Source: Virgibacillus salexigens
GTDB lineage: Bacteria; Bacillota; Bacilli; Bacillales; Amphibacillaceae
Assembly: GCF_014905415.1 (NCBI RefSeq)
Contig: NZ_BNEO01000002.1
Span: 1 to 64,000, forward strand
Length of the DNA stretch: 64,000 nt
Direction: 5' to 3'
The notes under the pieces are model-generated. The model was given only the letters and a program-made list of their open reading frames with translations. It was not told the origin of the DNA and ran no database searches. Position 1 is the stretch's first letter, and each line of letters opens with the position of its first letter. Positions 9,042 through 16,804 of this stretch are shown here, one piece after another. Both the position numbers and the translations under genes were made by a program.

Positions 9042-9962
9042 ATGAATAAGCAATATGATGAAATTAAACAACGATTAAGAGGTTCTGTGACACCAGTTAT
9101 TACACCGTTCCAAGCTGATTTTTCTATCGATTATGAGAAACAATCCGAACTGATAGAATACCAGTTAGAGAATGGCACTCACGCGATTTCAGTTACGGGA
9201 ACATCTGGTGAACCAAGTTCATTGACTGTTGAAGAACGTGTCAAAGTTATGGAAAATGCGAAAAAAACAATAAATGGTAGAGTACCCTTTGCACCGGGTA
9301 CAGGTTCGACAAATCATGATGAAACAATGTATTTAACAAGGAAGGCACAAGAAATCGGTGCAGATGCAGCGATGGTGATCGTTCCGTATTACAATAAACC
9401 AAATCAGCAAGCGTTGTATAAACATTTCAAGAAGGTTGCAGATTCTGTAGATATACCAATCATTGTATATAATATTCCAGGGCGTACAGCATTAAATATG
9501 GAAGTTGAGACATTGGCTAGATTAAACGAAGATTGTCCAAATGTTGTAGGAGTAAAAGAATCAAATAAGGATTTTGAACATGTGAATCGAGTGATGCTTC
9601 ACTGTGGAAGAGACTTTTTATTGTATTCTGGTATTGAATTACTTTGTTATCCCATGTTGACAATAGGTGGGGCTGGGTCCATTAGTGCAACAGCGAATGT
9701 AGAACCTGCGAAGGTGGCTGAAATGCATGATGCATGGAAAAATGGGGATGTGAAGCGTGCTCAGGATCTGCATTTTGAATTAATGAAACTAAATGATGTC
9801 TTGTTTAAAGACACGAACCCCGCACCAGTAAAGGCAGCGTTGGGAATGATGGGCAAAATTGAGCCAGTATTACGTCTGCCAATGGATTTACCATCGGATT
9901 CATTACAAGAAGAAATACGTAAAACTTTGTTAGAATACGGTAAATTAGTGCAACATGCTTAA
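9042..9962 (+). CDS. DapA/NanA-family class I pyruvate aldolase of the HPA pathway
   Basis: A 306-residue member of the dihydrodipicolinate synthase superfamily. Visible are GSVTPVITPF, the GTSGEPSSLT substrate loop, YYNKPNQ, YNIPGRT (Tyr and carboxylate-binding Arg) and the Schiff-base lysine in GVKES (Lys172). Start ATG 9042 has AAAGGA upstream. It sits where hpaH (hydratase) and hpaI (class II aldolase) would be expected, and neither is in the window. Some superfamily members (NahE, PhdJ) hydrate a 2-oxo-3-enoate and then cleave it to pyruvate and an aldehyde. I infer the same for 2-oxohept-3-enedioate here, giving pyruvate and succinic semialdehyde. A biosynthetic DapA role is less likely in this operon. 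Confidence 0.75.
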   Translation: MNKQYDEIKQRLRGSVTPVITPFQADFSIDYEKQSELIEYQLENGTHAISVTGTSGEPSSLTVEERVKVMENAKKTINGRVPFAPGTGSTNHDETMYLTRKAQEIGADAAMVIVPYYNKPNQQALYKHFKKVADSVDIPIIVYNIPGRTALNMEVETLARLNEDCPNVVGVKESNKDFEHVNRVMLHCGRDFLLYSGIELLCYPMLTIGGAGSISATANVEPAKVAEMHDAWKNGDVKRAQDLHFELMKLNDVLFKDTNPAPVKAALGMMGKIEPVLRLPMDLPSDSLQEEIRKTLLEYGKLVQHA

Positions 9963-10204
9963 AATAAGGGGGAGATGCCGCATAATAACTACGTTGACTT
10001 GGCTAACATCCAATAACGAAACAATGGTGGCTCATTTTGGGTGTCTCCCCAAGCCTATTGCTTCCTTTAAATCCGCGTTGATAGGAGAATGTAAACTTTC
10101 TTTTTCCGTACAATCGCAGTCCTTAAGCAATATCCCTTTGTGGCAAGGTTGTCATCTCGGGTATTGCTTAAGTTGTTTCCTAGATCTGATCTAATTAAGA
10201 AGGG
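9963..10204 (+). other. Structured intergenic element inside the hpa operon
   Basis: About 240 bp between the aldolase and hpaG1 with two strong pairings. GGGGAGA (9969-9975) pairs with TCTCCCC (10044-10050). CTTAAGCAATATCCC (10122-10136) pairs with GGGTATTGCTTAAG (10159-10172) with one bulged T. Neither is followed by a T tract, so these are not simple terminators. No riboswitch class was recognised. Possible roles are mRNA stability or processing within the operon, or a small mobile repeat. Confidence 0.5.
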
Positions 10205-10213
10205 ATGATGTTT

Positions 10214-11002
10214 GTGCAAACCGTTTATTTAAAGCAGTCCGGCGTACATCCGTTTAAAGAAGCGAGGGTAGACTTAGAAAATGACACCATTGTAATTGCG
10301 GGAAAAACATATGTCAAAAAGGATATCTCCTACGACATTCCTGTCAATGGAACGGTTTATGGTACGCTATTAAACTATCGCGGCGCTTATCAGAAATTAG
10401 AAAAATCCATGTATGAGCCGCCGTACCAAGCACCTCCAAAGGCACCAATTTTATATATCAAGCCTGTAAATACGTTTGCTTCAGCTGGTTCAACCATTGC
10501 ACTTCCAGAGGGTGTATTCGAATTAGAAATAGGTGCTGCATTAGGGGTTGTTATTGGTAGAACCGCAACAAAAGTAACTACATCAGAAGCTCTATCTTAT
10601 GTTGAAGGATATACGATTGTGAATGATGTTAGTATTCCTCATGATAGCGTCTATCGTCCAGCAATTAAAGAAAAAGCTCGTGACGGGTTTTGTCCAATTG
10701 GTCCCTGGATAGTAGCATGTGATTCTATTAATAATCCTAATGACTTGCAACTTCGCGTAAAAATTAATGGGGAATTGAAACAAGAAAACACGACAAAGAA
10801 CCTTATTCGATCTGTCGAAGAACTTATTGCTGATGTGACAGCATTTATGACGTTAACAAAAGGGGATGTATTATTAGTAGGCGTACCTGAAAATGCACCA
10901 TTAGCTAGAGAAGATGATATGGTACAAATTGAAATCGACAAAATAGGGACTTTAGAAAATCAGGTAATTTCTGAAAAAGCATTTATAGGAGGGAGAATAT
11001 GA
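10214..11002 (+). CDS. hpaG1: Fumarylacetoacetase-fold protein, HpaG subunit-like 1
   Basis: Single-domain FAH-superfamily protein of about 262 residues. The metal-binding pattern is FELEIGAALGVVIG, followed by YVEGYTIVNDVSIPH, RDGFCPIGPWIV and GDVLLVGVP. In the HPA pathway HpaG decarboxylates 5-oxopent-3-ene-1,2,5-tricarboxylate and isomerises the product. Enterobacterial HpaG is a fusion of two such domains, and here they are two adjacent genes. The start is probably GTG 10214, nine bases after AAGAAGGG; ATG 10205 and 10208 lie too close to that site. The stop overlaps the next start (ATGA). Confidence 0.85.
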   Translation: MQTVYLKQSGVHPFKEARVDLENDTIVIAGKTYVKKDISYDIPVNGTVYGTLLNYRGAYQKLEKSMYEPPYQAPPKAPILYIKPVNTFASAGSTIALPEGVFELEIGAALGVVIGRTATKVTTSEALSYVEGYTIVNDVSIPHDSVYRPAIKEKARDGFCPIGPWIVACDSINNPNDLQLRVKINGELKQENTTKNLIRSVEELIADVTAFMTLTKGDVLLVGVPENAPLAREDDMVQIEIDKIGTLENQVISEKAFIGGRI

Positions 11003-11760
11003 AGCATGCTCGAATTGCTTACCAAGGTCTAGCTCAAGAAGCAATTGTGACAGAAGCTGGTATTCAACTCAATGATGGCAGGTTTGTGAACAAAGATGAG
11101 GTTGTATGGCTGCCGCCTGTTGAACCAAAGACAATTTTTACACTGGGTTTGAATTATGCTGATCATGCGAAAGAGTTATCTTTTTCAGCAACTCAAAAAG
11201 AACCACTTATTTTCTTCAAAGGACCAAATACGCTTATTGGTCACAATGCTCAAACGATGCGCCCAAGTGATGTAACTTTTATGCATTATGAATGTGAATT
11301 AGCAGTCATTATTGCGCGCGAAGCAAATCAAGTAAGCAAAGAAGCCGCGTACGATTATGTTAAAGGCTACACGATTGCAAATGACTATGCATTACGTGAT
11401 TACTTAGAGAATTACTATCGACCAAACTTAAGAGTGAAAAATCGTGATGGTTGTACGCCAATCGGCCCGTGGTTTGTTGATAAAGAGGATGTGAAGGATC
11501 CCATGAATCTGACCTTACGTACATATGTCAATGGAAAGAAAACACAGGAAGGGACGACTGCTGATATGCTTTTGGGAATTCCAGAGCTAATCGAATTCTT
11601 AAGTGGATTTATGACCTTACATCCTGGGGATATTATTCTTACTGGAACACCGAAAGGTTCTGTGGATACGAAAATAGGCGACGAAGTGGTAACAGAGATA
11701 GAGGGGATTGGGCGTCTTGTTAATACGATCGTAGGAGAGAATACATTCCAAACGAATTGA
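10999..11760 (+). CDS. hpaG2: Fumarylacetoacetase-fold protein, HpaG subunit-like 2
   Basis: A 253-residue FAH-superfamily protein with TLGLNYADHAKEL, LIFFKGPNTLIGH, the metal-ligand segment MHYECELAVIIARE, NRDGCTPIGPWFV and GDIILTGTPKGS. It resembles the second half of fused HpaG more closely than its neighbour does. It starts within the stop of hpaG1 (4-bp ATGA overlap), so the two are probably translationally coupled and form a heteromeric decarboxylase/isomerase. One of the two could instead act on the following hydration step, since 2-oxo-enoate hydratases share the fold, but neither looks like MhpD/HpaH. Confidence 0.87.
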   Translation: MKHARIAYQGLAQEAIVTEAGIQLNDGRFVNKDEVVWLPPVEPKTIFTLGLNYADHAKELSFSATQKEPLIFFKGPNTLIGHNAQTMRPSDVTFMHYECELAVIIAREANQVSKEAAYDYVKGYTIANDYALRDYLENYYRPNLRVKNRDGCTPIGPWFVDKEDVKDPMNLTLRTYVNGKKTQEGTTADMLLGIPELIEFLSGFMTLHPGDIILTGTPKGSVDTKIGDEVVTEIEGIGRLVNTIVGENTFQTN

Positions 11761-11777
11761 CGAAAGGAGGAGCATAC

Positions 11778-12161
11778 GTGCCGCATTTAATCATTGAATA
11801 TACGAATAATCTTAAAGAAGAAGCAGATATCCCTAAATTACTACGAACAGTAAATAACACATTATTGGAACATCAAGATATTATTCCAATTGGTGGATTA
11901 CGCTCTAGAGCCATTGAATTGTCAGATTATCTTGTAGCGGATGGCACCGAAGATGATGCTTTTGTTCATGTGACATTAAAACTAGGTAAAGGAAGGTCGG
12001 AGGAAGAAAAACAAGATTTATGTGATAACTTATTTAAGGCGATCGAACAGCATTTTTCAATAATCTATCAAAATCGTTATCTTGCATTGTCTATGGAACT
12101 CTATGAATTTACATCACCTACGTATAAACGGAATAATATTCATCCGCGTTATAAAGAATAG
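11778..12161 (+). CDS. hpaF: 5-carboxymethyl-2-hydroxymuconate delta-isomerase
   Basis: A 127-residue HpaF/CHMI, a tautomerase-superfamily enzyme that isomerises 5-carboxymethyl-2-hydroxymuconate between HpaE and HpaG. The start is GTG 11778, after AAAGGAGG at 11763-11770. This places a proline directly after the initiator Met (PHLIIEYT), which becomes the N-terminal catalytic base on Met removal. An upstream in-frame ATG at 11757 would bury that proline and is rejected. Other features are GGLRSRAIELSDYLVADG and the C-terminal LALSMELYEF strand. It ends the hpa structural operon. Confidence 0.92.
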   Translation: MPHLIIEYTNNLKEEADIPKLLRTVNNTLLEHQDIIPIGGLRSRAIELSDYLVADGTEDDAFVHVTLKLGKGRSEEEKQDLCDNLFKAIEQHFSIIYQNRYLALSMELYEFTSPTYKRNNIHPRYKE

Positions 12162-12244
12162 TATAAAATGATATAGTCGCTGTTACTATGGTTTAGCATC
12201 CAGAGACGGAAAGATAACGTAATAGAATAAGGAAATAACATGCT

Positions 12245-12273
12245 TTGACATCATATATGATATAGTATATGAT
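12245..12273 (+). promoter_or_regulatory. gntR promoter with embedded operator
   Basis: Consensus -35 TTGACA (12245-12250), 17-bp spacer and -10 TATGAT (12268-12273). The spacer holds the palindrome ATATATGATATAGTATAT (12253-12270). The first 16 bases, TTGACATCATATATGA, are identical to the dctP promoter. A repressor bound here would block RNA polymerase; autorepression by the GntR protein is the simplest reading. Confidence 0.8.
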
Positions 12274-12282
12274 TAATCCACT

Positions 12283-12960
12283 ATGGAAAATAAAACGATT
12301 ACTAAAAAACAAAAAGCTTATGATTACATGAAATCGCGAATTATTGAAGGGCACTATGCACCTGGACAACGAATTGTAATTAATCAATTAGTTAAAGAAT
12401 TATCAACGAGTGCAATACCAATACGTGAAGCCGTACGCCAGTTAGAAGCAGAAGGTTTAATTGATTATCAAAATAATATTGGTCCGGTAGTTACTCCGAT
12501 TGATAAAAGTGAGTATTTAGATACGATTTCTGTATTAGCAGTTATGGAAGGGTATGCAACAGCATTAAGCAGCCAACATGAATTTTCACAAGTGAAAATC
12601 ATAGAGCTGACAACTAAAAATCAACAAATGAAGGAGGCAATTGAAGCATTCGATCTACAATCTTTTGGTCAACTGAATCGGGAGTTCCATGAATTAATCT
12701 ATTCCCAATGTGAAAACACTTTTTTGGTTGAGGAGATTCGGAAATCTTGGAGAAAATTAGATTCGATTCGAAGAACGGGTTCTGCATTCCATCCTAAACG
12801 AGCATTTGCTTCGATTCAAGAGCATCAACAACTCATTGACTTACTTAGTAAAAATGCTGATTTTGAATTGATTGAGAAGGCAGCACGTACACATAAATTA
12901 AATACAAAGGAAGCATTTAACAATCAAAATACCCAAATTCGTAGCGAAGGATTTAAATAG
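12283..12960 (+). CDS. GntR-family (FCD-type) transcriptional regulator
   Basis: A 225-residue regulator. The N-terminal winged helix (residues 10-75) contains AYDYMKSRIIEGHYAPGQRI and STSAIPIREAVRQLEAEGLI. The C-terminal all-helical FCD domain includes NREFHELIYSQCENTFL. It directly follows hpaF and probably represses the hpa and TRAP promoters through the shared palindrome. ATG 12283 lies only about ten bases after the -10 box and has no ribosome binding site, so its mRNA may be leaderless. The next in-frame ATG would cut into the DNA-binding domain. Confidence 0.9.
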   Translation: MENKTITKKQKAYDYMKSRIIEGHYAPGQRIVINQLVKELSTSAIPIREAVRQLEAEGLIDYQNNIGPVVTPIDKSEYLDTISVLAVMEGYATALSSQHEFSQVKIIELTTKNQQMKEAIEAFDLQSFGQLNREFHELIYSQCENTFLVEEIRKSWRKLDSIRRTGSAFHPKRAFASIQEHQQLIDLLSKNADFELIEKAARTHKLNTKEAFNNQNTQIRSEGFK

Positions 12961-13013
12961 CTAGGAAACGACTGTTGTATCCTTATATCAAGGATTGGAA
13001 ATCCAGCTTTTCT

Positions 13014-13045
13014 AGAGCTGCCATTGAGGACAGCTCTTTTCTTTT
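13014..13045 (+). terminator. Terminator after gntR
   Basis: Stem AGAGCTG (13014-13020) / CAGCTCT (13031-13037) followed by TTTCTTTTT. It separates gntR from the next regulator. Confidence 0.8.
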
Positions 13046-13068
13046 TATGAAAGCGTTATCGATAAGGG

Positions 13069-14973
13069 GTGAGGGAGCATATTGATAAGATAAATACTGA
13101 GAGAAAGCTTGATTTTGCAAATTTACCGAGTTTTCAAGATTTGACGGATAAGGAGGGAAGGATCTATTTAAACGGGGAACGAATTATTTTAACTTCTTCC
13201 TCTGTGTTTGGCATTTTACGGAAAGATTTAAAAGAAAATATCTCTGAGCAGCGTATGAAAGGTTTTCTGATTCGGTATGGATGGAACCTAGGGAAATTAG
13301 ATGCACAAAGGGTATTAAAACAAAGGTTATCTTCTATAGAACAAATTTTGAGGCAAGGTCCGGTACTACATATGATACGTGGATATACAAAAGTGCAGCG
13401 AACCAATTTAAATATTGATTACGATCCATCAGGAAAGATAAATGCTGTCCATGTTGAAGGAATATGGACGGGTTCATATGAAGCAGAAGAGCATCTAAGA
13501 CAATTTGGTGTCACAAATGAATTTATTTGTCATACCCTTGTTGGTTACGCTAGTGGTTATTATTCAGAGATTTGCAGGAGAAAGGTCATTTTTAAAGAAA
13601 CGAGTTGTAAAGCTGCAGGGTCAAGTTATTGCTATTATGTAGGAAAAACAATTCCGGAGTGGAAAGATGACATTGTAGAGGAATTAAAATACTACGAAGA
13701 CAATCCAATTGTCGAGGAACTGGCGATCACCTATGAGAAACTATTAGAAGAACGCAATAATCTGGCGAAGACGTTTATTGTTCATCAACAATTAACGGAA
13801 AAATTAGTAGAGGGCGAAGATATACCGTCCATTGCAGAATTAGTCCATCAGAAAACCCAATTACCAATTATGATTGATAATACGAAGCACAATCTGATTG
13901 CGCATGCTGGATTTGGTTTGATAAATTCGCTTCAACATTATCAAACTTTTTTGGAGGCTTTACAACAAGAAGAAGCGCAAGATTGGTTTAAAATAAGGCG
14001 TGTTTCTTATAATGGTTGTCAGTTTTTAACAAGCCCAATAATGCTTAAGAAAAAATATATTGGTTCTTGTACTTTTGTATATGGAGAAAATGAACAGCCT
14101 ACAAAAGTGGATCAAATGATATTAGAGCGTATAGCAACGGTTTGCTCTTTATATATGTTAAATGAAAAGACTACATTTGAAGCAATGGAACGAATGAAGG
14201 GTCATTTTTTAGATCAAATTATTGACGGGAGCATCGCATCCAAAAAAGAAATGATTAAACGAGGCAGTTATCTGCAAGTTGATTTGGACCAAAACTATTT
14301 TATAGTGGCAATTAATTACGAACACACGAAGAATCATTCAAGGAATGAGTTAGTATTTCATGAGCAAGTGATGGAACATGTTTTGAATTACTTTAAGACT
14401 CGGTCAAACATGTTAATTGGACAGCGTTCTTCCACAATTATTTTATTAATACAAATACAGTCGTCTGCTAGTGAAGTATGCACCCTATGTTCACATCTGA
14501 AGGATAATTTACATGAACATTTTTCTAATCGCATGTTTACATTCGGAATAAGTACAATAGGTCTGGATGTAAAGTTAGCAAACGATCATTATCATGAAGC
14601 ATTAACAGCCTTATCAATGGCTACTCGATCGAAATCGGTTATGTTATTTGAAGATCTAAGTGTTGTTGGAATGCTAATCCATTCAAAAAACAAGGATGCG
14701 ATTAAACAAAAAGCGAAACATTTACTTGGTCCATTATATCAAGATAAAGACAGGTATAAGGAACTATTAAAAACGTTATATGTATTTTTATCGAATGGCG
14801 GCAATTTAGAGAAATCAATGAAAGAACTGGCTTTATCTATGAGCGGATTAAGATATCGTGTTAAACAATTAGAGGAAATACTTGGTGAACAATTAAGAGA
14901 TCCTGCAGTAAGTCATCAATTATTACTTACATTAGAAGTGTTGCTTGCTAAAAGCGAATTATCATTTGAATAA
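13069..14973 (+). CDS. XylR/DmpR-type aromatic sensor fused to PucR-type HTH regulator
   Basis: A 634-residue regulator. Residues 20-135 look like the XylR_N domain and about 140-192 like V4R. The zinc ligands of the phenol sensor MopR (Cys155, Glu178, Cys181, Cys189) have exact counterparts at Cys154, Glu177, Cys180 and Cys188. The pocket Trp134 corresponds to Trp133, and His101 lies near MopR His106. No sigma-54 AAA+ domain follows. Instead there is a PucR/CdaR-like region ending in the helix-turn-helix NGGNLEKSMKELALSMSGLRYRVKQLEEILG (about 580-612). It probably activates the adjacent hpaB2 in response to a phenolic acid. The start is uncertain: GTG 13069 is used here, though GAGGGAG lies just downstream of it and better fits an ATT codon at 13081. 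Confidence 0.85.
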   Translation: MREHIDKINTERKLDFANLPSFQDLTDKEGRIYLNGERIILTSSSVFGILRKDLKENISEQRMKGFLIRYGWNLGKLDAQRVLKQRLSSIEQILRQGPVLHMIRGYTKVQRTNLNIDYDPSGKINAVHVEGIWTGSYEAEEHLRQFGVTNEFICHTLVGYASGYYSEICRRKVIFKETSCKAAGSSYCYYVGKTIPEWKDDIVEELKYYEDNPIVEELAITYEKLLEERNNLAKTFIVHQQLTEKLVEGEDIPSIAELVHQKTQLPIMIDNTKHNLIAHAGFGLINSLQHYQTFLEALQQEEAQDWFKIRRVSYNGCQFLTSPIMLKKKYIGSCTFVYGENEQPTKVDQMILERIATVCSLYMLNEKTTFEAMERMKGHFLDQIIDGSIASKKEMIKRGSYLQVDLDQNYFIVAINYEHTKNHSRNELVFHEQVMEHVLNYFKTRSNMLIGQRSSTIILLIQIQSSASEVCTLCSHLKDNLHEHFSNRMFTFGISTIGLDVKLANDHYHEALTALSMATRSKSVMLFEDLSVVGMLIHSKNKDAIKQKAKHLLGPLYQDKDRYKELLKTLYVFLSNGGNLEKSMKELALSMSGLRYRVKQLEEILGEQLRDPAVSHQLLLTLEVLLAKSELSFE

Positions 14974-15114
14974 AACAATGATTGTCAGTTAGCAGATTAT
15001 TCACCAACAACCATTGTCGTAGCTGGAACAAATACGATTTGCTATCCTAAATCTACAAGAAAATTACTTGAAAATTCGATAAAAGAGCATTTCAAAAATT
15101 GGAGGTAGTATCAT

Positions 15115-16632
15115 ATGATGGATGGCAAGCAATATTTAGATAGTTTGAAAGATGGTCGTGCTATTTATTTAAATGGAGAGAAGGTAGACGATGTAACTAC
15201 ACACCCGGCCTATCGAAATGCAGCTCGATCAATTGCAAAACTGTATGACGCATTACATGATCCGGCAAAGGAAGCTATTCTGACGACAAAATCTGAATTT
15301 GGGTTCCGTACACATAAATTTTTTAAAGCTTCTACTAGTTCTGAAGAATTGCTAGGGGCAAGGGATGCAATGGCGGAATGGACAAAATTAAGTTATGGCT
15401 TCATGGGGAGAACCCCAGATTATAAGGCAGCGTTTACCGCATCATTGGGTCCATATGCTTATTTTTATAAAGGTTTTGAGGATAATGCAAGAAGATGGTA
15501 TAAAAAAGCTCAGCAAGAAATTCCATTTTGTAATCATACTATAGTTAATCCACAACTGGATCGGGATCAACCACTTCACAAGAATAAGGAGGTATTTGTT
15601 CGTGCAGTAGAAGAGCGGGATGATGGTGTTATTGTTAGCGGCGCCAAAATGGTTGGAACGTCAGCAGCATTAACGCATTATAATTTTGTGGCTAATTATT
15701 CTCCTCAAGATTTAGGGGAAGGGGATAAGAGTCACGCATTAATCTTTTTTGTACCAATGAATGCACCGGGGTTAAAAGTGATTAGTCGCCAATCCTATGA
15801 GGAAACGGCAGCAATAATGGGGACACCTTTTGACTATCCTTTATCTAGCAGGTTTGATGAAAATGATGCAGTAATTGTGCTGGATAATGTATTTATACCA
15901 TGGGAAGACGTACTAACATATAACAATGTTGACATTGCGAATGGATTCCGACCTAAAACTGGATGGCTCAATCGTTATACTTTTCAAGGATGTACACGCT
16001 TCGCGGTAAAATTGGATTTCATGGTAGGGTTACTTTTGAAGGCGACTGAAATGGCAGGTACAAATAAGTTTAGAGGCGTTCAAGCGAATATAGGTGAAGT
16101 TATCTCTTATCGTAATATGTTCTGGGCGATTTCGGAAGCTATGGCAGCAAATCCCGAAACTGGTCCAAATGGGGTGGTCTTACCTAATGCTACTTATGCA
16201 ACAGCTTACCGGACATTCGCTCCTAGTGTTTGGCCAAAGATTAAGCAAATATTTGAGCAAGTAGTAGCTGGAGGGCTGATCCAGCTTCCTTCCAGTGCAA
16301 AAGATTTCCAAAACCTGGAATTACGTCCGTATCTCGACCATTATTATAAAGGTTCTGGTGGAGTAAGTGCTGAGGAACGTGTTAAGGTCTTGAAATTAAT
16401 ATGGGATGCAATTGGTACTGAATTTGGAGGCAGGAATGAACTATATGAAATTAATTATGCTGGTAATCATGAAGGTATTCGCTTAGATGCGTTGAAAATG
16501 GCTGATAATTCAGGACAGACAGCTAAATATAAAGCATTTGTAGAACAAGCATTAAGTGATTATGATCTTACAGGCTGGACATCGGATACATGGATTAATC
16601 CGGACAAACATCAAGAAAAAGTGTTTAACTAG
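15115..16632 (+). CDS. hpaB2: 4-hydroxyphenylacetate 3-hydroxylase family oxygenase (copy 2)
   Basis: A 505-residue HpaB-family flavin-dependent monooxygenase. It has YLNGEKVDDVTTHPAYRNA, MGRTPDYKAAF, CNHTIVNPQLDRDQ, VGTSAALTHYNF and the C-terminal AGGLIQLPSSAKDF segment. It is clearly diverged from copy 1 and closer in character to phenol and chlorophenol hydroxylases and to enterobacterial HpaB. Its substrate may therefore be another phenol. GGAGG is spaced 9 bp from ATG 15115. It is preceded by the phenol-sensor regulator and followed by its own terminator, so it looks like a separately controlled unit that borrows HpaC. Confidence 0.88.
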   Translation: MMDGKQYLDSLKDGRAIYLNGEKVDDVTTHPAYRNAARSIAKLYDALHDPAKEAILTTKSEFGFRTHKFFKASTSSEELLGARDAMAEWTKLSYGFMGRTPDYKAAFTASLGPYAYFYKGFEDNARRWYKKAQQEIPFCNHTIVNPQLDRDQPLHKNKEVFVRAVEERDDGVIVSGAKMVGTSAALTHYNFVANYSPQDLGEGDKSHALIFFVPMNAPGLKVISRQSYEETAAIMGTPFDYPLSSRFDENDAVIVLDNVFIPWEDVLTYNNVDIANGFRPKTGWLNRYTFQGCTRFAVKLDFMVGLLLKATEMAGTNKFRGVQANIGEVISYRNMFWAISEAMAANPETGPNGVVLPNATYATAYRTFAPSVWPKIKQIFEQVVAGGLIQLPSSAKDFQNLELRPYLDHYYKGSGGVSAEERVKVLKLIWDAIGTEFGGRNELYEINYAGNHEGIRLDALKMADNSGQTAKYKAFVEQALSDYDLTGWTSDTWINPDKHQEKVFN

Positions 16633-16642
16633 ATGCAGCACA

Positions 16643-16679
16643 AAAAAAGCACTTATATCCTGTTTATAGGTGCTTTTTT
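16643..16679 (+). terminator. Terminator after hpaB2
   Basis: Arms AAAAAGCACTTATA and TATAGGTGCTTTTT (one mismatch) around a short loop, followed by T residues. It ends the hpaB2 unit before the TRAP operon. Confidence 0.8.
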
Positions 16680-16709
16680 CTTTAAATAACAACATTAAGC
16701 TATGATTAA

Positions 16710-16738
16710 TTGACATCATATATGAAATCATATATAAT
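16710..16738 (+). promoter_or_regulatory. TRAP operon promoter with embedded operator
   Basis: Perfect consensus boxes TTGACA (16710-16715) and TATAAT (16733-16738) with 17-bp spacing. The palindrome ATATATGAAATCATATAT (16718-16735) fills the spacer. Its layout is identical to the gntR promoter, so the transporter is probably co-regulated with the hpa genes. Confidence 0.85.
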
Positions 16739-16804
16739 TTTATAATAAATGTAAGCGTTAACATATGGTGGATTACTACACTCCATTCCTTAGGGGGAGA
16801 AAAT

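Noticed and set aside
9955-10194. Open frame of 79 codons between the aldolase and hpaG1
   Set aside because: No ribosome site, unlikely composition, and it overlaps two conserved-looking RNA stems; treated as a non-coding structured spacer.
10214-11760. One of the two HpaG-type genes being the missing hydratase HpaH
   Set aside because: Both show the two-half HpaG pattern (RDGxxPIGPW, GDxxLxGxP) and not the MhpD/HpaH pattern, though experiment could still change this.
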